NCBI GenBank assembly: GCA_022478985.1
Contig: JAKSZP010009286.1
Coordinates: 124,001 to 188,000, forward strand
From: Massospora cicadina
Lineage: Eukaryota; Entomophthoromycota; Entomophthoromycetes; Entomophthorales; Entomophthoraceae
Reading direction: 5' to 3'
Length of the DNA: 64,000 nt
Shown one piece after another: positions 33,541-44,768 of the stretch. Under the pieces are notes generated by a model. That model saw only the letters and a list, made by a program, of their open reading frames with translations. It had not been told where the DNA came from and made no database searches. The position numbers and the translations under genes are program-made. Numbering within the stretch: position 1 is the stretch's first letter; each line of letters opens with the position of its first letter.

Positions 33541-33959
33541 AGCTTCTAAGGTATCCCTGCGCTGAACGTCATGGGGTTGGTGGACTACCAGGTGGGCGCC
33601 TATCTTCTGTCCGACCATTTTCAAGCTATCAGGAACCTCTTGTTCCCCAGTTATTTTGGGTGTAGAGTGGTGAAAAAAGTTTGACGTCAGGAATAATTTA
33701 AAAAAGAAGACACTCTATCCTTGTCTTTGTCCAATGGTCACAACTTGATTGTTTCTTTGTCATAGGATAACGTCCAGGGCAAATTACCTCATTGGCCCAA
33801 TATTACCTCTCATAATCTTGCCCCTTTGCTGAAGCCCTCTGTGGAGGTTCCCCTACCGTCCTGTTTGGAGGGGTTGGAATCTTCTTTTGATGCAGCATCC
33901 GCTATCACACTACCCAATTATTCCGAGTTTGATTGTGAGTTCAAGCTCACTGTGGATCT

Positions 33960-34700
33960 GGTGCATATATCTTTACCAATTACCCATTGACTGTTATGGA
34001 GGAAGAAGCATTATATATGCGGGTTAGGAGCAGTTAGCCAAAGGTGCGAGTTTTCAGCGTACCTCCCCTGTTTGCTCCACACTTCTCTTTGTTGAGAAGG
34101 CTGATGGTACTCTACGCCCCTGCGTAGACTATGGGAACCTCAATTACGTTACTGTAACAGACCTCCATCCCATAACTTTGTATTTTCATATTGCACGCTA
34201 TGTTAGAAGGCGAAGGTCTTCTTCAAGCTGGATTGTCTCAATGCGTTCAATATGATCTGGATTAAAAAGGGACAAGAGTAGTTAACCGCATTCCATACCA
34301 GAAAAGGGATCTTCCAGTTTCGGGTTATGCCCTTTGGGCTTAAGAATGCCCCTGCTATCTTTCAACGCCGCATTGATGCAGTGTTGGGGGACTTGATGGG
34401 GTATGCGCTGTTGCCTATATGGATGATATCCTGGTGTTTTCCCCTGATCAGGAGTCCCATACATTAGACCTTCAGCAAGTGAGAAGAGGTTAAGGGCAGT
34501 CAGCCTTAAGCTAAAGATTACCAAGTGTAAATTTTTCAATTCCTAGGTCACTTTTTCTGGGCAACGTCATGTTTGACCAAGGACATATGTTAACTCCAGA
34601 CAAGGAGAAGTCAATTCTTGAGTGTCCCGCCCCTACCCCAGTTAAGGAATTGAGGAGCTTTTTGGGGACATGTACGTTCCTCAAGAAGTTCACGCCCAAT
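33960..34700 (+). pseudogene. Gypsy4 reverse transcriptase remnant
   Basis: KLDCLNAFNMIWI (34227), FRVMPFGLKNAPAIFQRRI (about 34319) and VAYMDDILVFSPDQESH (34410 onwards) with an intact YMDD box at 34416-34427, then FLGTCTFLKKFTP (about 34663). This is the only gypsy copy here with an undamaged YxDD. Several frameshifts (near 34395 and 34460) still break it. Confidence 0.9.
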
Positions 34701-35260
34701 CTGTCTTAGGTGGCGGCTCCCTTATACAAGGGTAGCGGTGCTAAGGTGCTTCAGTGGTCCCTCATTTTGGAGGATGCTTGCCAAGCTTTGAAGTGCACCC
34801 TGTTGTCCATGTCAGTTCTTCGCCATGTCGACCCTAAAAAGGAGTTCATTGTGTCTACTGATGCATCCAACTTCGCCTATCGGCTGACTTGTTACAAGTA
34901 GGCAAAGATGGGATTAAGATCCGGTTGGATATTTTTCTAAAAATTGTTTTTGACAGAGTTGGATTACGCCGTTTATGACAAGGAGTTACTAGAAGTGGTG
35001 GAGGCGTTGACTTATTGGCGTCACCACTAGCATGGCTCATCCCAACCTTTCTAGATATGTACAGACCACCATGCCTTACTATACTACCGCGCTCCCTCAT
35101 GTCTCTTCACCCCACGGCAGACCCGTTGGAATGAGACCCTTGCCCAATTTACATTACGTTTGAGTTCACCAAGGGTAAGGATAATGGATTGGCGGATGCT
35201 TTGAGCCGCAACCCTGCTTTAGCACTTGATCCCAAGGAGGTAGAAGTTCACAACACACAG
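34701..35260 (+). pseudogene. Gypsy4 RNase H remnant
   Basis: LSMSVLRHVDPKKEFIVSTD and ASNFAY (34803-34881), the 'D.YDKELL.VVE' block near 34966-35000, a histidine-rich LEMYRPPCLTILPR-like piece and GKDNGLADALSRNP near 35172-35215, the usual end of gypsy RNase H. Confidence 0.85.
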
Positions 35261-35434
35261 GTGATGATTCCTACATAAAAAATTCTGTCGCAACTTCCCT
35301 CTACCCTGGCCAACGGGCCAGCGCTTGTAACTCTAGAAAACGCGGAGGAATATGGTATGTTCAGAAATGTTTTCCTTTCTCAGCCGCTGTCAGCTGAATA
35401 TACTATGGTACTTGCAAAGAGCGCTTTAAATTAA

Positions 35435-36370
35435 GTGGATCTATCCAGGGGTTATCATGTAAAGGATGAGATGGTGTGGTTTCAGGGGCGCCTTTGGGTA
35501 CCTGCTGGACCAATGCGCCTGAAATCATCTGGGACCATCATGATGGAATCACCATTGGTCATTTTGGGGAAAGCAAAGAGCTTGGAGTTGATACGTCACA
35601 CCTACAATTGGAAGGGCTTGCCTGCTCAGGTGGGGCGGTATTGTAAGGAGTGCCTGGTATGCAACAAGATGAAACCCAATCGTCAACCTTTAGCGGGGTT
35701 GTTGGTACCAGTCCAAAAGGCTGATGGGCCCTGGACTTCCCTCTCGGTTGATTTCATTGTGGAACTACCTGTCTCTGATGGGTATGATGCCATCATGGTG
35801 GTGGACCGTTTTACAAAAGTTCGCCCACTTCATTCCTTACAGAACTATAATAACCGCGGCGGAGATGGATATGCTCTTCTTCATGCATGTGTTTGCGCTC
35901 CATGGGGTTCCCCAAGAGATTATCAGTGACCGGGGACCCCAATTTACCTCCATCTCTTATAAAGAGTTGTGTAAGACTCTTCAGATTCGCCCCTGCCGTT
36001 TGACTGCCTATCAACCTTAATTAGATGGGCAGACTAAACTAGTGAACCAGTGCTTGGAACAGTTCCTGCGGTGTTACATCGCCGCGGATCATTCAGATTG
36101 GGCTTCTCATCTTCCTATGGCCCAATTTAGTTACAGCACGTTACATTCCTCTATTGGTTGTTTCCTCTTTTTGCCAGCTATGGCTTTAACTCCGCCTTTA
36201 ACATGGAGCCCAGCTGTGGTATAAGGTTGAAGCGGTGGTGGACTTTGCAAAGACAATCAAGAAGGTCCTCCAAGGAGTTTTCACAAGCTTGGAGGCGGCA
36301 ATGTAAGTTTATAAGGAAAACGCTGATGGGAAGCACCAAGTGGGTCCTGCGTACAAGGAAGGGGATCTCG
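35435..36370 (+). pseudogene. Gypsy4 integrase remnant
   Basis: A 164-codon open piece starts with MVWFQGRLWVPAGPMRL, then the zinc region ending CKECLVCNKMK. The catalytic acids are present: SVDFIVELP (35746), ISDRGPQFTS (about 35920) and NQCLEQFLRCY (about 36048). Frame changes occur near 35530, 35815 and 35960. A GPY/F-like RIGPYRVV block at 36432 follows. Confidence 0.92.
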
Positions 36371-36589
36371 TGATGCTTGATGCCCATAACATCCATATCA
36401 AGCAGCCATGCAAGAAGCTGGGACCAAAGAGGATTGGCCCTTACCGCGTTGTTAAAAAGGTGGGCCATGCCTCCTACCATCTAAATCTTCCCTCTTCATT
36501 TCAGATCTTCTCTATCTTCCAAGAAAATTGACATTGTTTGAGTGCCACCCACCAGAGACTCCTGAGGCCTATATTGTGGATGGGGCGCC

Positions 36590-36750
36590 AGAGTCGGAGG
36601 TGGAAGAAATAGTTGCCTCCCGCCACATTAAAAGAAGGCTTGAGTACCTGGTATCCTGAAGGGGTTTAATGCTGCAGAGAACAGTTGGGTTCAAGTGCAC
36701 AACTGTGTTCATGCCCAAGATCTGATCGAAGCCTTCCATGAGTGTTTCCC
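36590..36750 (+). pseudogene. Gypsy4 chromodomain
   Basis: SEVEEIVASRHIKRRLEYLV, then a stop where Trp is expected, then GFNAAENSWVQV and LIEAFHE. Matches the gypsy1 and gypsy7 copies. Confidence 0.85.
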
Positions 36751-36872
36751 AGGCTGCTGGATTTCAACCCAAACCAACCGTTGCCTCCATGAAGTTAGCC
36801 CCCAACCACCAAGAACCTTTACTTTGCGCAAGCCCCTGGAGGTGGTTGAGCCCCATCGGGAGGAGAGGGTAA

Positions 36873-37715
36873 TGTCATGTTCAAATGACATCATAGTTGG
36901 GACCAACCCAAGGATAAGTCTGGGCACCAGGAGGCCCAGAAGGTGAAGCTGCAGACCCTCCCTGACCTCAGGCATACACTAGACCAACGTTGGGTACAGG
37001 CTAGAAATGCCCAGGTTGGTACTAGTGAGGTGCCAAATGCCCAGCCCCTTACATCAGCCCAGGATTTAAAATGGATGGTTTATCAAATAAACGTTGATGG
37101 TTCCATTTGGTTAGTCGAGGAATGTGGTTTTAAACCCATTCCATCTACAAAACAATGCATTTGGGTCAGAATCAACTTCTTTAATTACTCAAGTGAAGTC
37201 AGTTTCAGCATATTTGACCAATTAGGATGGAAGTATCTGCCTATTGGTGCCAGTGCTTGGGACCACTTCAGCATACCCCGTATTCCCCGCCATAGTTTGA
37301 TTATGTTTCCCATGACCAACACTCCTTGTGGTCGACTTCCCAATAAAATTTACCTCATTTCTCGTTTACTAACATATTATTCCAAATGATCCTGTGAGCG
37401 GACCCTTTTGAGGAGGTCTTGCATCACCTTAACAACTATATTATATATACAATTAGGCTTTCACCTAGTGCACCATTTGTTAGCCTAGGTTCCCTCCAAC
37501 CTGGTAAGCTTACCATTTCTTCCTTAGTGCACCGCGTCATTTTTGATTGGATTCTAACTTTAATAATTGCTAGCTTTTGCTTGAGTTATTATTGTTCCAG
37601 CACCCTCTGCTGGGCAATAGTGACTTTTATTCTAAAGGCTGTTTTCCTTGCATTAGCTCTGTGCACCGAGCACCACCACTCTGGAAATAGGAGAGTTACA
37701 GACACTCTCCTTACA
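36873..37715 (+). repeat. Gypsy4 right (3') LTR
   Basis: 843 bp. It contains a 148-codon opening (36943-37389) that is broken in the left LTR at the matching place. Followed by the TSD atttc. Confidence 0.93.
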
Positions 37716-38200
37716 ATTTCCATACTTGGAATGATGCCAAGACTGCCTTGCTTTGGAATTTGGGAGTGACTTAACCTTAACCAACCAAAAACAGACCTTT
37801 ATGGGTTTATGCCTTGATCAGGGGGAAACTAAAAGCGAATTAACTCACCGTTTTTACCTCAAAGCACAAACACTGGCTGCAGAGGGCTATCATACATTAG
37901 ATGATGCCATCACCGCTGCGTTGTTGGCATATAAAATATGCCTAATATCTTACTTTTTCTTAAAGCAGTGGAATCTAACTTAACATTCATTCTCCATATT
38001 AAAGTGGCTATAATGGAAATTCTGGCTGATACAATAAAATCCGTTGGGCCACCTCGTTTTAACATTGATAAGCCCCAATCCCAAGTATTGGCCAATACAC
38101 TCCTCAACTCACCTACACCTGAATTATAATGCACTCATTGCAGAATAAACAACCACACTATAGCAGACTGCCGCATCCTTCAACGTAAGTCAGCAAAAGA
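37716..38200 (+). pseudogene. Gypsy3 gag, C-terminal part with zinc knuckle
   Basis: QTFMGLCLDQGETKSELTHR and FYLKAQTLAAEGYHTLDDAI (about 37793-37911) are Gag capsid-like. An intact CX2CX4HX4C knuckle, CTHCRINNHTIADC, is at 38130-38171. A frameshift lies near 37940. This continues the gag left at 31788. Confidence 0.85.
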
Positions 38201-38589
38201 TCAGTCAGTATATGGCAAGAGGCTCCCTATGCTGACGGAAATCCAGTGCGTCAAGACCCTTGTACCATCTCTAGCTCTATGTCCAGCACTCCAGGTTGTT
38301 TTGTGTTAGCTGCTCCTGCAGAAGTTGACATACCCTTTTCTATCCAAGGAATTGAACTTCCTGCTTTTGTACTTTTATGTTGGCCAGTTACCCCAACAAC
38401 TTTTGATAGTCAACTCTTCTAAGGAAAGTCAAGCGCTGGAAGACACAACGTCTAAATGAATTGAACAGCCCTGAGCTTTTTCTCAGCAGAATCCTCCACT
38501 TGCTTCATTGCAAATCCCTACAACAGTCTACTAGCTGTTAATTCCCAGTTTAAATCTTCACTGGTTTGAGGCGAGGTAGTCATACATAA

Positions 38590-38940
38590 GGTTAAAGTCT
38601 TTCCAATAATTGATACTGACTCACTGGTTAACGTTATTTCCTCCCAAGTCATGTAAAAGTTAAAGATAGTTCCAGACTTGATCCACAAGGCTGAATATGG
38701 AACATCAGGAAGTCAGTATAATAAGGCGATTGGAGCAAATTTTGACTTACCCCTTCGATTCAGGAAACTCTTAATTACTGCCCCCGCCATCACATTATAA
38801 CATATTACTTATGAGTTGCTTATTGGATTCCAATTGATGCAGGAGTTTAACTGCATCATCAACCATAAGGAAAAGTACCTATCCCTCCTACAATATCAGA
38901 TTCCGTTAATATTAAACTCCCGTCAAAAGTAAAGAAGCCC
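38590..38940 (+). pseudogene. Gypsy3 protease remnant
   Basis: VFPIIDTDSLVNVIS at about 38600, with DTDS (38612-38623) in place of DTGA, then ITYELLIGFQLMQEFN, a typical retropepsin end. Stops are present. Confidence 0.65.
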
Positions 38941-39405
38941 TAAAAAACGGACATGTCTCATCAAATACCCATCCTCCATTTGCAAAGTTGAATACCGAGT
39001 TGTAGGGGGTAAATCAAGTTACCCCCAGAGGCTGTGGATGCCAAAGATGGAATCCCTCTGTATGCCCCCCATCCTATCACAATACCCTCTGGATCACAAG
39101 TTATTGTGGATATGGGGATTTGGATTCTTACCCCTCCTGATCACATCTTGTAGCTTAGGGGACACCCAAACCCTTCTATCAATGAAGCGTTGACCTGCCC
39201 TGGGGTTTTGGATCCTGCCTACGGGAAATATATCTCTATATTACTAGGGAACTTAACAAAATATACCATCCAAGTCCCTTGACATGTCCCTATTGCTTAC
39301 ATAAAACTATGTCCTATTGAGAATATTGCCAGTGCGAGTTGTTTTGGATCATATAAAATGTAAGATTCGATTCCCCACTGAACATAGCTCTGGTTGGCAG
39401 TCTAA

Positions 39406-40240
39406 TTGGGTAAAATATCACCCCTAATAAACGCAAAACCGTCAAAGTACTCCATTGAAGAGTATGGCTATATCTATTACTCAGAACCAAGTGACTATGG
39501 AAAAATGTCCGGGGTAATTCACAAGATTGAGACTGAGGCTCACCCTCCATTCAAATCTCGGCTATACCAAAAATCCAAAGTGGAAGAAGCACAAGTGGCT
39601 GTAGAGTTACAGAAACTTCTGGACGCTGGGTTACTTGGGCCTTCTAAAAGCCCGTGGGCTTCCCCTTCTATTAATTGAGAATAAGGATGGTGGCCAACAT
39701 CTTGTTATGGATTATTGCCGCCTTAATTCAATCACCTGAAAAGGTAGCTACCCATTACCGCGTATAGATTATTCCTTATGCTTGATGTTGGGGTCTCACT
39801 ATTTCTCAGCAATGGATCTCGCCAGTGGGTAATGGCAAGTAGATTTATTCACAGAAGACTTTGAAAAATACACTCTCATCACAATTGAAGGACTATTCGA
39901 GACCATTCAAATGCCACAGGGGTTGTGTAACGCCCCTGCTACCTTCTGGCGCGCCATAGATGGACTACTAGGCGATTTAAAACGCTCCTGAATGCTAGTT
40001 TATCTCAATGGTATTACTGGATTCTTGAGAACTTTTACTGAACACCTAGATCACCTAAGGCAAGTATTCCATCAGTTATGGCAATCATCATTACAACTAA
40101 AGCCATCAAAATGCTCTTTCTTTCAGAATGAAATTGATTTCTTTGGCTAAATGTAGGTAAAGCTGAAATATCCCCAATGGACAACAAGGTCCTGGCCATT
40201 TCCAACATGTCCTCTTTAAATCCCTACGAGATAAACAATT
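39406..40240 (+). pseudogene. Gypsy3 reverse transcriptase remnant
   Basis: AHPPFKSRLYQKSKVEEAQV and LQKLLDAGLLGPSKSPWASP (39541-39668) are the standard RT entry. FSAMDLASG, then MPQGLCNAPATFWRAI follow, and the YxDD box reads YLNG (about 40004), so both aspartates are lost. The connection piece is near 40240. Confidence 0.88.
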
Positions 40241-40830
40241 TTTCTTAGGGATAGTAGGATATTATTACCAGTTCATCCCCCCACACTGCCAACACCTCCG
40301 AGCCTCTTGTATATTTATTGAAAAAAGGGATATCCTTCTAGTGTAAAGAATAGCAACAGCAGGCCTTTGAACTATTACGCGTCTCTCTCTCCCACTCTCC
40401 AGTACTTATACATCCATAATTTGATAGACCATTTCTCCTTTTAACTGATGCTAGTGATATAGCCATTGGAGCCATCCTATTGCAGCTTGACAAAAGCTTG
40501 GTAGACCATCCTATCGCCTACTATAGCAAAACTATAACCAGAGCTGAACGCAAATATAGTAATATGGAATATGAATGCTTAGTGGTATTATTGGCTATAA
40601 AGCATTTCTGACCTTTTCTATATGAAAAACATTTCACTATAACTACTGACCATGCTTCCTTATGATGGCTACAGCAAATGAAGGACCTAATGGGAGGTTA
40701 TCCCAGAGGGCATTAAAACTTCAAAACTACAGCGTTTCCATATTCTATTGACAAGGGCACATACACCAAAATGCAGATTGCCTATCCCAGATGCCCATAT
40801 TAACTATGACTGTCCCTTAGGAGGATCGAC
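40241..40830 (+). pseudogene. Gypsy3 RNase H remnant
   Basis: LLLTDASDIAIGAILLQL (about 40437), HPIAYYSKTITRAERKYSNM (40508-40567), then ITTDHASL (about 40638) and QNADCLSQMPI (about 40769), in RNase H order. Most of this reads in one frame, with few stops. Confidence 0.88.
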
Positions 40831-41960
40831 TTTATGACCTCCTAACACAACTGGACTTATGGAAAGACGAATCCCCTACCTTTCAAAAAGAATTAGCAAA
40901 TAAAGTCGGTGGGTCTTTTAAGTCAAAAATGGCCAACTATGAAAACTTGTGTCCCAAAAATGGGTTCCCTATGTATGATCTTCAAAGTGAACTGATGTCG
41001 CATTGGAGGGACATCAGCAAGTTGGCCATGGAGGAGTTTGGAAAACCTACCAGTGGCTCAAGACTCAATGTTGGAAGGAATGATTGTTACAATCTAAGAT
41101 GTATTGGAGTCCTGCTTGGTATGCTAAAGTCAAGACAGACCTAATCCCCGGTCCCAACATCCAGTGGTTCCACCCTGTAAACCCTTCCATACCATTAGCA
41201 TTGATGTTGTGGGACCTCTCCCTCGAGCCTCTAATGGTCACTGATTCCCTTCTGGCCTAAATCATTTAACTTGGTGTATTGAAGCTGTATCACTACCATC
41301 CTCAGTAAAAGCTACCTCCACCTTATTATATAATCGGATTATCACCCAGCATGGGTGCCCTCACATAATACTCTACAATAATGGCAAAATTTGTGATAAT
41401 CACTAGTGATTGATTTAGCCAAGCTGATGGGATCCACTCAGGTATTTTTCACTTCCTACCATCCTGACACCAATGTAATGATAGAGCGGGCATATGGTAC
41501 CCTAACAGCCACCATTTGCAAAATGGCCTTGACCAACCCTCTGCACTGTCCCCAATATCTGCCTAGTACAAGTCTGGCCTATCAAATAAGCTACCACTAA
41601 ATTATTAAGATGTCGTCCTTCCAGGCTTTGTATGGACGAAATCCTCAGTTGCCCTCCAGAGTGCAGGCCATGTTGGATTAAGCTTCTCCTTATGCCCTTG
41701 AAGTTACTATGCGAAGCATTGTTAATGAAATTATCTAATTTCAGGCTCTATCTTCTAATAACTTATCAGCTACCACCAGTAGAGAAACTAACCAATTTAA
41801 TGATAAGCACAACCCCCTACACACCTCCAACCAGGTGAACTCATTCTATTATACCATCACTGGCCTGGAGGTCACAATTACAAACTGGGCACTATTTGGT
41901 CAGGGCCTTATTGAGCCATATATAGACGGGGCAATGAACACTCAATCATAGAGGTTGTTC
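40831..41960 (+). pseudogene. Gypsy3 integrase remnant
   Basis: Contains ISIDVVGPLP (about 41188) with the first catalytic Asp, ILYNNGKICDN (about 41370) where the second Asp is Asn, and FFTSYHPDTNVMIERAYGTL (41448-41507) with the catalytic Glu. SSFQALYGRNPQLPSRVQ follows (41611). Two open pieces, 41406-41600 and 41632-41838, are in different frames. No chromodomain is seen before the right LTR. Confidence 0.85.
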
Positions 41961-42037
41961 AAAGCACAGTTGTAAACTGAGTGCATAGACACTTTCTCTG
42001 TCCTTTCTCCCCCTGCACCAAGATTTAGAGGGGGTAT

Positions 42038-42497
42038 TGTCAGTATTCTGACCTGAATGACCGATTCAGATGCGTCAGCTAATGGGAATCAATCCTGAAC
42101 TGATGAAAAAGCCCATACTTCAGTTGGGATTCAAACCCACGCGATTAGACAAGCTCAATCAAATTGATCAGAATAATTGGGCTATTTCGAATCCCAATAT
42201 TGGTTTACATTATTAGATGTAGGCTTAAGCGGCTTAGATTTGCCCCTAAAACACTTCCCCACTTTCCCATTTATATCTGGGATTACGCAAATAAACCTTA
42301 AGTTTTTCCTCCCTTTTCACAATTTTAAGTAAAAATTGTATTTAATCAAAATTTGCCTCACCAGAATTAATATCTGAATCAACAAGACTTCTTGACCAAG
42401 AGAAGCAATTAGAGTAAGTTTCCAGCACCCTCAGGCTTTGGGTCAACTGGCCCTCGAAACAACAAAGGATTTGAGGTAACAACCTGAGATCCCAACA
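42038..42497 (+). repeat. Gypsy3 right (3') LTR
   Basis: 460 bp, starts tgtcagtattctgacc after the purine tract and ends gatcccaaca. Left partner 30700-31159. Confidence 0.93.
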
Positions 42498-42505
42498 CCT
42501 TGTCA

Positions 42506-43010
42506 AATGGATGGAGTGCCATCAATACGCCTTTTACACACTTTTAACGGCGCTAATTAGTGCATTGGTGCTATGCTATCTGAACTTCAATAAGGAGTTT
42601 GTTGTTCAAATGGATGTTTTCCTTTCTGCTGTTGGGGCGGTCCTTTCCCAGAAAGATGACGAAGTAGAGGAGCATCCCATTGCATACTGCAGTCAAAGCC
42701 TGAACTACCTTGAGCGTAATTATACCATGACTGAATGGGAGTGCTTAGCGGTGATCTATGCATATAAGCAATTTAGGGTCTACTTGCATGTGGTAAAGTT
42801 TAAAGTTCTAACAGATCATGCGCATTACGTTGGTTGTAGAACCTCAAGGAGCCTGAAGGGCGTCTAGCCCTATTGGACCTCGAAACTGCAGGCTTATGAC
42901 TTTGAGATCCTCCACTGACCAGGAACAAAACATCATAATGTTGTTTGCTTATCTAGATTTTCAACCATTACAGTTACTGAGAATCTCAGAGATATGATGT
43001 ATGATAAGAT
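42506..43010 (+). pseudogene. Gypsy2 RNase H
   Basis: 118 open codons: LLTALISALVLCYLNFNKEF, VVQMDVFLSAVGAVLSQKDD, HPIAYCSQSLNYLERNYTMT, ECLAVIYAYKQFRVYL and KVLTDHAHY. The RNase H fold is complete to that point, then a frameshift leads to YDFEILHxPGTKHHNVVCLS. The first catalytic Asp is read in VVQMD. Confidence 0.9.
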
Positions 43011-43099
43011 TCTCAGTGGAAAATAACGACGAAGAACTGCCCTAAGTATTAAATGCATTAAATGAGATGCAAACAAATACTTTCCAACTGAATGGGGAA

Positions 43100-44200
43100 C
43101 TGTACAAGCGGATTGACAATTTTGCAGTGAACTTTACGCGACCCTCAAACCTTACCTAGTATCATTATGAGTGTACATAAGGCAGTCAGACATGGTGGCG
43201 TGCGCAAGATAATGGAACTGTTGCACCCTCGGTATTACTGAGAAAGCATGAACTTTGACGTGCTTGAAACCATTTCCTGTTGCCACCAGTGTCAAGTGGA
43301 AAAGCTGTTCCACACAAAGACCTTGTACCAATTATTGAAACCACATTTTGCTTGGCATACAGTTTCCCTTAATGTTGTTGGTCCTCTGCCAACGGGAGAC
43401 AACTGGTATAAGTACATTCTGGTGGCCATCAACCACTTGACCAGGTGTGTTGAAGCGCGGGCAATACTGGATTTGGGGGCAGTCAAGGTTAGGTTCATAA
43501 TGGAATGTGTTATCCATTGACATGGCTGCCCTCAGTTCATCTTTACCAATAAAAGACCAACTTCACCTCACACATCCTTCCCAAATTGAACAAGATTATG
43601 GGAATAAACAGGATTTTGATGACCTCATAATAACCTAAGTCCAACGGAAGCATTAAATGGGTTAATGGGATCCTGGTGAACAACCTTAGGATGTTGGTAA
43701 CCAATAGAACCTCTGATTGGAGTTCCATCCTGTCTACCGCCATCTTTGCTTACAATATCAGCTATTATTCCGCCATGGGGTAGAGCCCCTGACAACTATT
43801 GTACGGATGACACCCTGCTCTTCCAGCATTGCTTTATTTATGCATAGAAGATACTGGCGGAATGGATCCCCATTGGTACTTGATGAGTTTAGCCAACACG
43901 TTGATTAAGTTACAAACGGAGTTTACTCATTCAGATTGGCCAAAAAGATTAAGAATCAGGCTGCCAATCAGGTAAAGCATAGCGGGTTAGCTCAGTTTCA
44001 AGAAGGTGAGATGGTTTTGTTCCACAACCAGCACGGGTCTGGGCGGAAACACAAGCTGGCTAACATCTGAATTGGTCAATTAAAATAATAAAGAAAATGA
44101 GTGTTGATGACTACACCATCAAATACCCAGTAAGTGTTAAAATTACTAATCATGTGCATGCGAAGTTTCTCTGAGAATATAAACAATAGAAGACTTATCG
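43100..44200 (+). pseudogene. Gypsy2 integrase remnant
   Basis: ISCCHQCQVEK is the zinc end (about 43270). AWHTVSLNVVGPLPTGDNWY (43351-43410) has Asn where the first catalytic Asp belongs. A weak CPQFIFTN (about 43530) stands for the second. The rest to 44200 is fragmentary. No chromodomain is seen. Confidence 0.8.
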
Positions 44201-44219
44201 TTCAGTAAAAAGGGGGTAA

Positions 44220-44768
44220 TGTCAAGATTCTGATATGACTGGACAATAAGACCTGAAGAGCTACAGTGGAATGTCAAGATTTCGCTGACTAGGATGTTTA
44301 TTTATGAGTATTTGAGCACCTTGAGATGAGGTGATGTTGGGATATAATGGATTATTATTGGATCGCCTACAAGTAAGGTGATAAGGCAATGTTGACATTT
44401 GACAAATATAATTTAGATTGCTTTGAACTAAGGCGATAGAGAATTGAAGAAAACCATCCAAAAACCAATAAGAATTGGCGGAATAGAATAATTTAAGCTA
44501 AGAGAATGGTATCATCTGAAGTCGCTGATATATAAGTGAGATGAAGCGATTGAAAGAGTAGGTTTATATAGTATTAAGAGAGCAGAACAGCAAAGAATCT
44601 CTATCTCTTAATATATAAAGTTTCATCAGGGTAATTGCTCCTATTTTAATATATTTTCAATTGTGTTCAGGAGATCAACGATCCCCATATCATCTGTCCA
44701 TTTTTCAGTGGGTGCAACATGTTCAAACTTACTGGCATATCCCAACGGCATTGCCCAAAATTATAACA
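44220..44768 (+). repeat. Gypsy2 right (3') LTR
   Basis: 549 bp, starts tgtcaagattctgatatgac and ends attataaca. Followed by cacat. Confidence 0.95.

Larger units (their letters stand above)
31789..37715 (+). mobile_element. Gypsy4, chromodomain-type element nested in gypsy3
   Basis: LTRs 31789-32637 and 36873-37715 (849 and 843 bp), ends TGTTATG/TGTCATG and CTTACA. Exact TSD atttc (31784-31788 and 37716-37720). Purine tract gggaggagagggtaa before the right LTR. The interior of 4.2 kb reads protease, RT, RNase H, integrase, chromodomain. About 800 bp precede the protease and hold no gag. Related to gypsy7 over the protease-RT spacer, integrase and chromodomain. Confidence 0.95.
30700..42497 (+). 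mobile_element. Gypsy3, Ty3/gypsy element nested in gypsy2
   Basis: LTRs 30700-31159 and 42038-42497, both 460 bp. TSD tgtca at 30695-30699 and 42501-42505, with three extra bases (cct) after the right LTR. A primer site follows the left LTR, and a purine tract tttagagggggta precedes the right. The interior is about 4.95 kb once gypsy4 is removed: gag (split by gypsy4), zinc knuckle, protease, RT, RNase H, integrase. Confidence 0.93.
25715..44768 (+). mobile_element. Gypsy2, Ty3/gypsy element with nested gypsy3 and gypsy4
   Basis: LTRs 25715-26266 and 44220-44768, ends TGTCAAG (left copy TGCTGAG) and ATAACA. TSD cacat is exact (25710-25714 and 44769-44773). The primer site follows the left LTR, and a purine tract aaaaagggggtaa precedes the right one. 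With gypsy3 removed the interior is about 6.1 kb and reads gag, protease, RT, RNase H, integrase. Pol is interrupted at 30699 and resumes at 42506. Confidence 0.95.

Noticed and set aside
42976..43018. 11-bp inverted repeat actgagaatct/agattctcagt in gypsy2
   Set aside because: Short, with a 21-base spacer and inside coding sequence. Expected by chance in a window of this size.
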